From Isohypsibius dastychi (Eukaryota > Tardigrada > Eutardigrada > Parachela > Isohypsibiidae): a DNA stretch of 45,801 nt. Of the stretch, positions 22,879 to 34,524 are shown piece by piece. Below the pieces are notes generated by a model, which ran no database searches, had not been told where the DNA came from, and saw nothing but the letters and a program-made list of their open reading frames with translations. How positions within the stretch are numbered: the first letter of the stretch is position 1; every line of letters begins with the position of its first letter. The stretch lies in NCBI GenBank assembly GCA_034696485.1, contig JAQIWT010000047.1, positions 1 through 45,801 of the forward strand, read 5' to 3'. The translations under genes were made by a program, and so were the position numbers.

Positions 22879-22943
22879 AAGGAAGTGGACGGGACGAACT
22901 TCATTCTCGTCACGAGAATGAAGTTCGTCCTGTCCACTTCCTT
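22879..22943. repeat. 65-nt near-perfect palindrome (32-nt arms, 1-nt spacer)
   Basis: Positions 22879-22910 and 22912-22943 are reverse complements with a single mismatch and only one base (C22911) between them. The centre is TTCTCGT-C-ACGAGAA. Such extremely short-spaced palindromes are normally unstable, so its presence is notable. No coding function. Confidence 0.9.
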
Positions 22944-23076
22944 ATTTCACACTACGATTTTGGCAATGAAGTGAGAAGTCCCCGTAAGTGGTTATTTTTC
23001 GCTGGACTGACTAGTTTATGATGAGCAACACCGAAGAGAACGAATGACATCCGCTTTGCTCTCTTTAAAAAGGTTG

Positions 23077-23208
23077 CTGTACTGCCGCGTTTTTGACTGA
23101 TCAATCAGCGCAGGAAGACTGGCCAGGCAGGGCGCGTGACACTGTTGCACACGGGTAAAATTTCCTGCCTGGGTGATCTATTCTCACCTTCTGGTCGCGG
23201 CAGTACAG
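23077..23208. mobile_element. Short inverted-repeat element (MITE-like)
   Basis: The 13-nt termini CTGTACTGCCGCG at 23077-23089 and the exact reverse complement at 23196-23208 flank a 106-nt noncoding interior. A related string (CTGTACTGCCG) occurs alone near 3060, which supports a dispersed repeat family. Confidence 0.5.
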
Positions 23209-24128
23209 TACATGATCGTGCTATTTCGTATCCGTAGTTTCTTACCACATCTGCAACGGATGACCTTTCGACAACGTTCTCCGCAGTTTCACCACTTCTC
23301 GACCAGATTTCACCGCGGTTTCCGTTTTGAAACGTCTAAAATCTGTGAGTGCTTGTGACGTCATTCGTACAAGCATGAATGATAGTGTTATTCTGTATGA
23401 TAGCCTGGCAACTTGCACCACGCAACCATTTAGCGCTACGACCAAAACACGTAACTACGCAGTCCGAAGCTACTGCGGTAAGTTTGTTAGGCGGTCAAAT
23501 GAGATGAGTTTGAGGACAACAGGCAATCGTTTTTATGGTGTCTGAGAGAACTGGATGCCCCCCCCCCCCTCCCCACCCCCCAACGGTGGCGCGCATGGTC
23601 TGTACTTTGATTCCAAATATCAACCTGCTAAGATTCATTCGAATTCAGTTTCGAGTCATTGTGTGTGCTAAATAATCGGTTGACCTTTAGCGAGTGTTAA
23701 ACCGATTAAACTTTCATCACCAGATTATGCTCCAAAATATGCTTTGATCACAGATTTTTACAAATTATTATACACGTTTTTACTGGTGCAGTTGTTTATG
23801 TTTTCGGCCCAACCGCTACTCTTTCGCAACGGACCGCTTTCAACGATTATCATAAATTAAAACCATACGTCATAGGATAGGAGACGAGCTATCAGATTCC
23901 ATTTAGCGGCTCCACCTGTGCGGTTATATGCGATCAGCCTCAACGTCATGTAAAACCCCAACAAACCAAGCGTGTAGCGAAATGGTAAATGATCCAGAAG
24001 TAGCTGTAAAAGCAAAAGTAAAATGTACTGCTGTACTTGTATAACAGGAATACTTCTGAAGTGTTGAATTCAGTACTGCTTTATTTCAGCTGAATTTAAC
24101 CTTATCGTACATTCCGGAAGATCCGAAG
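23209..24128. other. Intergenic with a C-rich tract
   Basis: No supported gene. A C-rich run at 23559-23581 (11 C, T, 4 C, A, 6 C) resembles those at the left end of the window. The stretch just before 24129 is presumably the promoter and 5' UTR of the PR-domain gene. Confidence 0.4.
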
Positions 24129-26134
24129 ATGCACGGCTTGCCTTCCTCTAGTCGCTGTTCCATTTGTTTGTCGTATCCGGATTCTGTACAGAAAGAATGC
24201 TGCATTCGTTCTTGCGTTCATTTTGCGGATAAACTGTTCATTCCCTCAGACTGCGACTGCATACCGGAATCACCACCATTCCAAAGTGGACCATCTCGAC
24301 AACATGCATGTCCTCACTTTCAATCAACGGCTTCACTCCCTGAACTTCTCGATTTCGGTTCAGATGGAAACGGTGAGTACATTACTTTCCAAATTTCTTT
24401 ATCCTCATATTTCATGTTTTCATGGTTGCAGCATTCTTTCCCGCTTATAAATAAATCTGTTGCTTTTCAGAAAGAATCGTGATAAGCCGAGTCGGAATTC
24501 CACTCCGCTCCATCTTTGGACCTCTTATCGGGCACGACAATTTCTTCTCCAATTCCCAACAAGTGCCAACCGGAACTGTTCCCAAAAGCCAACCAGGAGT
24601 ACTTGATAACCAGTCCAACTGGATGAAATTCGTCCGAACAGCTTCAGTTTCCGATCAGATAAATCTCACGGTGGTTCATTATGAAGGAGGCATTTATTTT
24701 GCTGTGAACAAGGAGATTTCGGTCGGAGAAGAGCTTCGACTTGGAATGGAGGAAAAGTTCTCATCAAATTCAGCCGACGATCAGGAAGTCAGTCCGGAAG
24801 TAGCTGGAGAACATTCGAACCTCAAAGTTGAAGATGCTGATACTGTGGAAATTCTGCTTCCGGTCGGGCCGCACTTGGGCAGTAGTAAAGGAATGGGTGA
24901 AGCGGACATAAATTTCAAATGCTCTCAGAATCGGCGCAGAAGCTCCAGGGTTGCGACAAGCATAAAGAAGAAGAAAGAAATTGAAAGTCAACCGGAAATC
25001 AATATCAGTAAAGCTCTACCGGATGTAAGATTTGTATCTTTGTTGCGATCGGATACCTCGGATCTTGCCGGGAAATCATCATGCAGTGCGCAAAACTCAC
25101 CCTCAGCCAACCTTCCAAAAATGTCTCGTAAATCGGGAAAAACAAAGAATCAAGCAGCCAAACCGCTCTCCAGCAAATCACCAGAAACAGCGCCAGAGAT
25201 GAGTTTGAAGCGGACCCGGATGCGTGATTGTCCTTGTTGTGACATGAAATTTCTGTTCTGGGCGGAATTCGAGGACCATGTTCTTACCCACAGCGTCGAC
25301 GGGAAGTTTCCTTGTCGGGTTTGTAGGAAGTTGCTATCAAGCATTTCGTCAGTTCGAAGGCATATGGGAACCGAGCACAGCAGTCAGACATTTTACTGCG
25401 GTCAATGTCAGTGGGTTGGAAAGGCCAAGATCAGCCTGCAGGATCATACTAGAACGAAACATGGCAAGGTTTGGGAATATGAATGTCAAGTACAGTTTGT
25501 GGAATCGGTATTGGATTGTGTTGTAGATTGTTCGCCAGAAGTGCCCCCATTGTGAAAGAACGTTTGACCGAGCGCATAGAATGAGACTGCACATATCCCG
25601 AGCTCATCAAGACACGCCATGGAAACCTAAAAGAGTACGTTGGCGTTAGAAGCGTAACGAGAACATTTCGGTGGAAATCTTGGCGAAGATTTTGGAGACT
25701 GATTAATCTCTGAGCTAGAGTACCCAACATGATTTCTGCAGGTCATCGACAACAGCTACGAAGGATCGTTCTATAAATGTCGAGATTGTGAGCTTCCATT
25801 CGTTAGAAGGAATGATCTGGTGGACCATCTGAATACACATCACCCGGACGTTGGACATCACACGATACCGGTGCTTTGTCTCCCTTACAAGAAAGTGACC
25901 AGGTACTCGTGTGGATCATGTCAGAAGACGGCGTTTTCGGAAGAGATAATCCGCCATCACTACGATGAGAAACACGGGGACGATGCGGAGTTGAAGATAA
26001 AGAGCTATATTGTCAGTGGATACGTCTGTGAGATTTGCCAGATGCCATTTGTTGGAGGGAAGTGCTTTATGAGTCATGTCCGAAGTTCGCATCCGGAATA
26101 TGTCAAAGTTCTTGGGATGGACGATTTGGATTAA
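24129..26134 (+). CDS. PR/SET-related C2H2 zinc-finger protein, paralogue A (degenerate PR domain)
   Basis: Four exons in phase: 24129-24372, 24471-25468, 25527-25634 and 25742-26134, giving 580 aa. N-terminus: a Cys-rich knuckle (CSICLSYP, ECCIRSCVHFADK), then SLPELLDF. Next is a PR domain opening with ERIVISRVGIPLRSIFGPL and NWMKFVR. Compared with paralogues B and C it lacks the internal GGW..Y.LESD segment, and its end reads GEELRLGMEEKF instead of GEELRVRYADNYG, losing the conserved Tyr. This predicts no methyltransferase activity. Seven C2H2 fingers follow: three at the end of exon 2, one in exon 3, three in exon 4. Likely a nuclear DNA-binding protein. AATAAA occurs at 26140-26145, just past the stop. 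Fragments of its 3' end are scattered at 11.3, 18.9 and 27.6 kb. Confidence 0.85.
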
Positions 26135-26382
26135 CTGGTAATAAATCATTGCAGTGTATCCAACTGGCTTGACCTGGGTTGTGTGAACGGTTTTGGTATG
26201 CACTTGTTTCAGGGAAGAAGATGAAAAATGGCATTTTCGGCTCTGTTTGTTTTCTCGGAATGTATCACAGTTCATCAAATTATTCGCATAACCGGTCTCT
26301 GACTCTGAACTGATGTTATCAGCATATCAGGTTGTGTTTTCCTTCCTTGTTGCTGTCTGCTCATCGTTGATGAGGACCCTGT

Positions 26383-26388
26383 TATAAA
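26383..26388 (+). promoter_or_regulatory. Possible TATA box of the Ly6-like gene
   Basis: TATAAA within GTTATAAAAGTGGCC lies 87 nt upstream of the ATG at 26475, a plausible distance. The same TTATAAAAGTGGCC string occurs in inverted-repeat element 1 near 7361, so it may be repeat-derived. Confidence 0.4.
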
Positions 26389-26474
26389 AGTGGCCTCGAA
26401 CTCAAAATCACAAAGCGAAGCATCAAGCCTGTTTTCGCAACCTTTTCCTCTAAAAATCCTGATATACTGCTACA

Positions 26475-27003
26475 ATGTCCCCTAGAGTTGCTTTTATTTT
26501 TGCAATACTGGCCATTACTGCTTTCACGGCAATCGTAACTGCACCCCCAGATGGTAAATAATAGGTTGTGTTGATGTATTCAAGACCCAACATATCCCTT
26601 GTTCCCGTTCATCTGTTCTTTTTCAACTTTTGTTCCGATTTCTAAGCTGACAAGTCTCTGACCAAAACGGCGTTTTAATAGAATTCAAGTGTTACCATTG
26701 CTATTCCAACGGAATAAACCTCTGCATTGAACCGCAAGTCAACCAACTTTTATCATGTCCTGACTCCTGATGGAGTATGCTGGATGATGATGCTCCAAAA
26801 ATCCGACAAAAGTACGTGTTCATGCAGCAGGTTTTGTGCCAGTTCAATCACATCGATTTCAGGCCTGTGGAGGATATATGGAAGGAGCGATGTCGGGATA
26901 TAGTGGCTGCTCCAAGGATACTAATCATGGTGCGGGAGTAATCGAGCAGGACTGCAAATGCAATGCTAATCGGTGCAATGTCAACAGTTATGGCAACTGT
27001 TAA
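26475..27003 (+). pseudogene. Ly6/uPAR-like small secreted protein gene, apparently frame-broken
   Basis: Exon 1 (26475-26553) encodes a clear signal peptide (MSPRVAFIFAILAITAF...). Exon 2 (from 26682) opens FKCYHCYS, the start of a Ly6/uPAR three-finger domain. The third exon (26863-27003) has evenly spaced Cys and ends QDCKCNANRCN..., the typical Ly6 C-terminal cysteine block. In exon 2 the frame meets TGA at 26768-26770 beside a repeated CCTGA (CCTGACTCCTGA). The splice phases of exon 2 and exon 3 do not match, whether or not that repeat is counted as an insertion. It therefore looks inactivated, or is spliced in a way I did not resolve. Ly6-type proteins are extracellular, often GPI-anchored; no anchor signal is visible here. 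Confidence 0.55.
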
Positions 27004-27619
27004 TCCAGCCACGGTAAACGTAAATGTCACAGTTGCTTCTGACTGCGCAGATCTTTTGGCAAAAAATGTGATCAAGAGTAGCCATTGAAAACGTGTCGAT
27101 ATGGACAGCAAGCCCAGATGGTCCGTTGGCACTGGCAGAAGCGTTTCTCAGAATCAAAAAACTGCCACTCGTTTCTTGCACAAAGGTACTGGGAGCAGCC
27201 TGTCAAAAGGAGACATGTTAGAAATATGGGAGATCACGAGTGCTCGTTTCTAGCCTTACCCACGCGAAAGTCAGTACAATTAGAATGAGGCAAGTTTTAA
27301 AGGACATTTTATTCGATCAACGGAGCTGTCCGTACCCATCTGGTTTTCGCATTCGGTGGTGCGTGGCTTTTATATCAGTTGGATGTGATTTGAACAACCG
27401 GCTTCCGGGTTCCACCTTTGTCGGTTGGTAACAAGGACACCTTCGCCGAACGGACCCGTCTCTTGTTCAATCTCTAAACCTCTAAACCAATAGAGTTTGA
27501 GTGCTTCCTGATGTTCGTTAAAACATGGACGCAAACCTGTAATGTCGAAGAACAAATTTGCAGTTTTTGTGTTTTATGTGCTGCAGATGCGTTCAAATAT
27601 CTCACCGCCAAACCCTCAG
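27004..27619. other. Intergenic, no supported gene
   Basis: Short open frames only (for example 27085-27288 and 27240-27431), with no recognisable motif. The right end passes into the next zinc-finger relic. Confidence 0.4.
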
Positions 27620-27804
27620 ACGTTCCTAATGACCACGATGAGTACCACTGGAATCATGCGGAATTCAAGATAAAGACCCGTATTGGCAGTGGACACGTCT
27701 GTGAGATTTGCGAGATGCCATTTGTGGAGGGAAGTGCTTAATGAGCCTTGTACGAAGTTCTCATCCGAAATATGTCAAAGTTTTTAGGGTGAACGATTTG
27801 CATT
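27620..27804 (+). pseudogene. Zinc-finger gene fragment (last two fingers)
   Basis: Matches the 3' end of the PR-domain gene at 24129-26134: from the GACCACGATGAGTACCACTG segment through VCEICEMPFV and the C-terminal region. A one-base deletion (GTGGAGGGAAGTGC for GTTGGAGGGAAGTGC, near 27723) shifts the frame and creates an early TAA at 27739. It lies about 280 bp before the minus-strand SLC26 stop, the same arrangement as the 11.3-12.2 kb pair. Confidence 0.8.
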
Positions 27805-28080
27805 ACCTTCGACGGAAAATCTAAGTTTGGACGATTAAACAACCGGATATGTTATTGTGACTGTGACAGGTCACCGATTTTCAGAGACGCAAATAATGAG
27901 TGGATCAGAAGCACAGATTGGTAAATGGATTGTTTAACTCTCTTTCGTAAGCACAGCAGACAAGATCTACGCTTCGAGGTTTCATTCCGTAAAATTAGGA
28001 ATGATATGTACGGAAACCACATCGTGCTAGGCTTTTGTTACAAAGCATTGCTGAACCCGCTGGCAGGTAACCAGAGTGGA

Positions 28081-31000
28081 TCAAAGAGCCGCAGCTATCC
28101 GGCGGGTTTTGACAGCCTGCATGACGGCATCATGAACGGTCACGAAAATTCTATCCAGCTGAAGTTCCTCAGAATACCCACTAAGTGCCAAAAATTCCCG
28201 CAGGTCAGCTGCAATTCGAAAGTCCATTACGTTGTTCTCAGGAATGTTTGGACAGATGGTCTGACAAACAAAAATAAATTCAACTGACCTTTGCAAGTTG
28301 CCAGGAAAAGTATGATTCCCATATCCGCACACTGTCTAGCCAGATCCTTCATGGCGTTGATCCCGTTGATATCAACGAAACTGATGCTCGAACAGTCGAT
28401 AATCAAATGCGTGATTGACACGGCACAAACAACGTTCGATGGTGTTGGACTGGTTGAGGTTCTCGGAACCTGATTTTCGGCCTCGGTCTCTCCACTAGCC
28501 TGACTGCTGACGGTGTTCAGATTCGCATTCATGGCGAAATTATCATATGCGGCAGTCACGGTCGAATTCGTGCTAGACTGTGAGTCGTCGTTGCGTTTGC
28601 GTTCTTTCTCCTGCTTCCTCTTGAGTTTCTGGCGTAACCTGATTCCGGAGAGCTCTTTGGCGCGCTCAATGAAATACTCGCTGTTGGCAAAGTAGAGTGG
28701 CGCTTCGAATCGAAGGATCTTGCATCCGTCTATTTCTTCAGTCTAGAAGGATAACCCCAGAAATAATCGACATCTACGACCAAGTACAGTATCTCAGATT
28801 GCGTGACTTACGGTTTTGTATGACCGTATGCATTTGTAGATGTCGGTGTGCATAGCTCGTCCGAGAACAGCGACATCAGGTCTTTGGGTGCGGAAAACAA
28901 CGGTTAGCAGGTTCCATCCTACAGCCAGTCCAAGTCCGGAGTCCACGTCGAGAAAGATTACTCCGATCAACGAAACAAGGAAAACAGACTGCAGTGAAAT
29001 TTCCAGCTACCCTGGCTGTAACTAAAGTGGCGAATATTGTTTACCGTGTCTACTATAGAGACCTTCCATAGACGCTGAACTTCAGTGACTTGTTTGAGCA
29101 GTCCGATCAAGGAAACAACGATAATGCTGGCTAAACAGGCTTTTGGGAGTGGTTCGAGCAAGAAACCAAGGACGAGAATGACGATCAGGACCATGCAACA
29201 GGAAATCACGCTCACAATCTATAACCAACAACTTTCAATCAAAAACGAGCTATTAATGATTTGTTCAATACGTCAATTTGATTCACCTGAGTAGCGCCAC
29301 CCATGGAGGTCTGCACCGCAGTCCTCCCAAGCGAGCCTGTAGCTGGAATACACTGGAAGAATCCACTGATGAAGTTTGAACATCCCATAGCTCGCAATTC
29401 TTGATTCGGGTCGATGGAGTACTCAAACTTATTGGCATATAATTTCGCCAACGAAACCGTGATTGCGAAGCTGACAATCGCGATTCCGAAACTGTCCATC
29501 ATGACTTTCGGAAGCACGGTGAAGTCGACGGCTAGGGGTGCTGGCATACCGAGTGGAATACGACCCACAACACTGATGTTGTAATTCGATCCACTCAGAT
29601 CCATCAAATAGGACGTTAAAGTTCCAAACATCACCTGTTGCATCAAACATCGTTTCCACGTAATATTTGTCAGCAGGAAAAAGAGATAAGACGAACCACA
29701 ACAAGTTCACCGGGAAGTGGAATTTTTATGGGCAATCTCAATTGAACGTGATGGTTCTCGTTGAAGAGATATTTTATGGCAAGGAGGGTCGTAATGCATG
29801 ATGCGGAAATCGCCAGTGTTGGAAGATGGGTCGAAGGGAGTTTTTCGAACAAGTCTATGTAGGTCTGAAAAAACACATTTTCATTTGAACATTTCCCATT
29901 TTCACGCGTGACTCACGTAGACCAGTTTCAGTGGCCCACTGTATTGCGTCATATTCCGAAGGCCCAAAATTGATCTATAAAGGTGTAATGTATAGTAACG
30001 TAGAAAAGGTCACGAACGATGCTCACTTGACTTGACTGGTGAACACATGAAAAGCTGCTCCGGTTGTGAACCTGTAAGGAAATATATAGCGTTGGTGTGA
30101 GTTTCATCGAAAGATGAGTACCCTTTAACGAGTTGATCGGAGAGGTAGACACTCAAATTTCCCATGCCAAGTGCTCCTAACAACAGCTGCCAGATTCCAA
30201 CAGCAACCGTGACTGCGATCATAATGGTGACCCGTGTTTCGACATTTTCGTTCACATCATCAATAGCGACGGTCGTTTCGAGAACGTTTGCAGTGGAGTT
30301 GGTGACGATTCCGATGGGAGTGAGCCTGCTGCTGATGACGTTTCCAGTCATGATGCTCACAATTGCAAAAGTCCCTGAAACGCACAGGTACCAAACAATC
30401 TTTTCAAGAACAGAGCAATATGAGTTCACCGAAGGAAACGTGACGGGATGTGCACATCACCGTGTAAATCAAAGTGGGGTAGAAACTTGTGTAGAGTCCG
30501 AAAACTGCTGGAACTTGGGCAAGCAATGCGTAGGCCATCCCTTTAGACAATCATCATTCGCACGTGTTTACGGTTGACCCTGAATGGAAGTTACGTTTAC
30601 CTTGGGGAATGTTCATGATTCCGACCGTAAACCCTGTTGGTAACGGAATGGCGGACTGACTTTGTGGAGTACTTCCAGAAACAGACGAATTTATTAGCTC
30701 ACCTGTGATGAGGTCTTTGGGAAGGTAGGAGCGGATTTTGTATCTGGGTAGCCATGATGAGATTGGGAAGAGTGTGATGAAGCAGTGAACAAGAATCCAG
30801 TGGAGATTTGGATGCCAGCTTTTAACAGCGTTCAGTGTCAAGACCGTCCAACGTTCCAGTTTCTGCCATGGTGTTAAAGGGGTTCCGCGCTCGCCCAGAA
30901 CTTGACAACTATCGAATCTGTGACCAGAAAGGCAGTTTTTGTAATTGGGATACCGCAGGAGTTGAGAGCGACGAGAAACTTACACATTGTGGCTGTAGAT

Positions 31001-31090
31001 GGGACGTTCGATGATGATGCTCTTCTTTTTCGCTACGGATGTCCGAAAAACCGTGCTGATTCTCGAACGTGATCTCACGTTTTTCTCCAT
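28081..31090 (-). CDS. SLC26-family anion exchanger (SulP transporter with STAS domain), 13 exons
   Basis: Membrane exchanger of sulfate, chloride, bicarbonate or related anions. Exons (minus): 31090-30984, 30917-30703, 30633-30601, 30540-30430, 30374-30122, 30071-30027, 29974-29917, 29864-29697, 29634-29287, 29218-29063, 28988-28812, 28742-28289 and 28208-28081. All are in phase and total 750 aa, normal for SLC26; introns are 50-74 nt. N-terminus: [11 protein letters not shown], the SLC26 RPxY signature. Transporter core about residues 100-515: [31 protein letters not shown] and [12 protein letters not shown]. Cytoplasmic STAS domain from about 520: [31 protein letters not shown], then a charged Ser/Asn-rich linker of about 60 residues and [20 protein letters not shown]. 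It lies head-to-head with POLE2 (starts 652 bp apart). Two broken relatives lie at 12.2 and 17.8 kb. Substrate cannot be read from sequence. Confidence 0.93.
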
Positions 31091-31742
31091 GACTTCTTGG
31101 TTTGAATTATTCTTCGGGACCGCGTGTTTAGTAAAAAGGCTTTTGAGTTTGAGCGAAGTGGCTTGCCTTCATTTAAGTCGGAGGATGTTGTCAACACAAA
31201 ATTATGGCCGTAGAATGGCATCGTAAACGGTTCGATTCAGTTGCGTCGAAATGGGTCTTGTGAGCAAAAAGTTATGCAATGCAGAGAACCCGATAAGAAA
31301 AGCACGAAACGATGCTGTCAATCGTGATACGTGAACTCCGAAAATCAGCATGCTGAGATTACGGAAATCGACCTGTGGAACAAACACAGCAGTCAATCCA
31401 CGAATTCCAGGGAGAAAACAATCCATCTGAACCATTTCAAAATGTTTTATGGCGTTCGACGAAAACAGAGTCACACATCTTTTGATTGATGCTTGAAAGG
31501 TCAACCTGCTTATGGCACAGGTTGATAGCTTCACCCGTTCGGCAAGCTTACGGGGGCAAAGCGCATATCCCACAAAATCAATCAGCGCGGTATTTCGCGA
31601 AGTTGTGCTATATTAAAGCTTGGTGTTGATTGAAGATTTGTTGTCGTTCTGACTTCGGAAAAAAGATTCGATTAATTTGGACTACGGTATCTGGTTGTTT
31701 TGGAGATCTGCCATTCTTGTATCTGTTTTTCCTATTTCAAAT
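31091..31742. promoter_or_regulatory. Shared upstream region between SLC26 (-) and POLE2 (+)
   Basis: A 652-bp gap separates two divergent start codons, so it must hold both promoters and 5' UTRs. A minus-strand frame at 31202-31573 has no family motif and no in-phase splice to the SLC26 start exon. I regard it as chance. No clear TATA box was identified. Confidence 0.5.
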
Positions 31743-34524
31743 ATGGATCCTGAACGGGAAATTAGGAATTTCTTCAAACTGAACGGAATCATCTGTCGCG
31801 CGGACGCCATTCAATACCTCGGCGTTGTCGGAAAAGGAAAAAATACGAAACAGCTCCGAAGTCTCCTCGATCAAGTGGTCCGTTTCATTCAGCGTCAACC
31901 AGGTCAGTCGATCTGTTCTCAAAGAAAATTGAATTAGAGTTTCAAAAGGGATGTTTGATCTTTGGGAACTCATTTCAGAGAGTTCGGTGATTGTCTCAAA
32001 AAACGATGTGGAAATCGCCGTCAAAGACTTCACCCTTCAAGACGATTCGTCCGGGTAAATTTCGCGACGTTTGGTCGGTTCTTATTTTTCAGTGCAGAAC
32101 TGAATTTTTTATCTATATTTGCGTTGAGGTAATTTTGTTTGTTGAACTGCAGGACGGACTTCTTTTGGGTTATCAGCGCTTTCGATGTTCCTCGAGTTGT
32201 TTATGATCCCGAAAAGAAATTATTCCACCAGTAAGTTTATTTCATATAAGTGGCCGAATAGAATGATTATTCGTAATGGAGGTATGCTTTAAAACTGCAA
32301 GAAATTATCGATGTTGGGTTTGGTTGAAATGTGCGAGTTTCAGATTATAGTTGCACTTCCGGTTTGGAATAATTAGTTGCTTTGTTTCAGTGCTGCCGCT
32401 CTGGGCATCTCACCGCCTCCTCTTCACGCTCATGCAGAATCGAAAGCTTTTGCTTTCGTGGAGCGGTATGAAATGTTGTTCAACGTGAGTTTCTGACAGT
32501 TCTGACTTCCGGTGACGCTTTTTGGGGACTTATTTCCTTGGATTTCATGAGAAGGAATCATCTATGTTTGTTTGAACAGAGAGCATTACGGAGTAAATTG
32601 TTCATTCGCTCTTCAATGGACAAGGAGAAGGTCGAAGGCAAATTTTCGGTGAGAGGAAGCGAGAATTTTCTTTTGCAGATTGCAAGCAACTTTCTTAATT
32701 TTTCCATTTTAAATCAAAAACGTATCGAAAATAACTGTTTGAGGCAATGGAAATAACTCGTGCTGACCAAGTTGTTTTTCTTGGATGTAGCTGCATATTG
32801 TGGAAGAGCTGCTCAGCTCTTCTCTGGCACTTCACAACATCAACGTTCTCGGTATGATCTCCTCTTTGCAAGAAGGGAAGTTCCATCTGGAAGACACTTC
32901 CGGCGCGGTTGAACTGGAAGTTTCCGCCTCGACCGTTTTCCACACAGGACTCTACACTCATAACGTTTTTGTCCTCGTGCAAGGATGGTATGAAGATCAT
33001 GTCCTCCATGCTACTGGAATTGGAATGCCGATGGTGGAATCAAGAGAATTGTCAAGGTCAGACTTTTCTTTATACCTTTTAGATTTTAACTTAATAATTT
33101 TATTTGATAATAATGTTTCAGGGTTTTGTTTGGCGATTTCAACTTTTTCGGCGGATCCTCTCAAATATCCTTCAAAGCATCATCAAAATTACTGCAAATC
33201 GAGAAGAAGAACCCGGATGCCATGTTTGTAATTGTTTCTGATGTTTGGTTGGATCTACCGGAAGTGAGTGTTGGATTGAGATTTCTGCCCCAAATACGAA
33301 AGTTCTTTCTTCGTTGGAATAAATTTTGTTTTGTTGCAGATATTATCGAAACTTGGCACGCTCTTCGAAGGTTTTTCTGGAGCGCCTCCATTCGGATTCA
33401 TATTTTGTGGAAATTTCATATCGGAGTCTGAGAATCTGCATCATGACAAAATGCTACAAGGTAATTCAATGACAGTCCTTCGTGGAGTGTGGTCAGATAA
33501 CATAATATTCTTATGACGCTTAATCATTTTGATAGATGGTTTGAAGGCACTTTCGGATCTGCTCCAGAAATATCCATCTATCCTCCAAAACTCCAGATTT
33601 ATTTTCGTTCCCGGACCGACGGATGCCGGTGTCAGCGGAATTCTACCACGGTCAGTGTTTGACTGATTTTCAATTTATTCAGAATTCTCGAAAAAAAATA
33701 TGTTGTGGGTTTCCGATGGATTTTCGGAACTTCATGTTTATTAGACTATCACCTCATTTTCAAATAATTCAATCAGACTTCCGATTTTTATCCGGAATAA
33801 CTGTTGTGTTATATAATTTTTCCGCGCTTAATTGGTGTCTTCCCATTTTATTTCAGACCGGCTATTCCAAAATATTTGACAGCGGATTTCGAGCGAACCA
33901 TCAAAAACGCCACATTCACGACCAATCCATGCCGGATCCAGTATTGCACGAAAGAAATCGTCATCATTCGTGAAGACATTTTAACCAAAGTCTGTCGGAC
34001 ACTCATCCGGGATCCGCAGTTTTCCAATAAAGACAACCGATTCAGCCAGCTTACAAAAAACGTGAGTCTGAAGATTTAACGGCTAAAATATCAGGCAATA
34101 ATATGAAATGAAAGAATCCGACATAAATAGAATAGTTTTGTTTAATTTTGATGTTCCGTGTCATTTAGTGTGTTGACTACTAATATTAAAAAAATTGATA
34201 TAGATTTGAATTCGCTTTTGCTTCATTTAAAACATTTTTATCTGATGTTTTCGGTTGTTTTTGTAGTTGGCGTTTACCATAAAATCTCAGGGACATCTCT
34301 GCCCGCTGGAGCCTCACATTCTGCCAACATACTGGTCATTCGATCATGCTTTGAGATTATATTCCCTACCGGATTTAATCATCGTTGCCGATATTCAGGA
34401 ACCCTTTATTGAAAGCGGAGATGCTTGCCTGGTTGCAAATCCCAGCTCCTTCCCACGCCATAATTTCCAATTTCTAGTTTATATCCCTGCGACGAATACG
34501 CTGGAAATGAGTGAGATCTCTTGA
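31743..34524 (+). CDS. POLE2: DNA polymerase epsilon subunit 2 (B subunit), 11 exons
   Basis: Accessory B subunit of replicative polymerase epsilon in the nucleus. Exons: 31743-31902, 31979-32054, 32153-32230, 32391-32484, 32580-32648, 32791-33056, 33122-33263, 33340-33460, 33536-33650, 33857-34061 and 34267-34524. They join in phase to 527 aa, the same length as the human protein. Family landmarks: N-terminal helical domain (FFKLNGIICRADAIQYL), VISAFDVPR, then the OB fold with GMISSLQEGKFHLEDTSGAV and GLYTHNVFVLVQGWYEDHV. The inactive phosphoesterase domain shows VLFGDFNFFGG, DAMFVIVSDVWLDLPE, FIFCGNF, VFVPGPTDAG, FTTNPCRIQYCTKEIVIIREDI and PTYWSFDHALRLYSLPDLIIVAD. A 36-nt in-frame segment at 32093-32128, flanked by splice-like sites, is left out because omitting it restores the conserved length. 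Otherwise a normal housekeeping gene. Confidence 0.95.

Noticed and set aside
31202-31573. 123-aa minus-strand frame as a 5' exon of the SLC26 gene
   Set aside because: The SLC26 frame already begins with a good ATG at 31090 followed by the RPxY signature; this frame has no in-phase splice to it and no motif.
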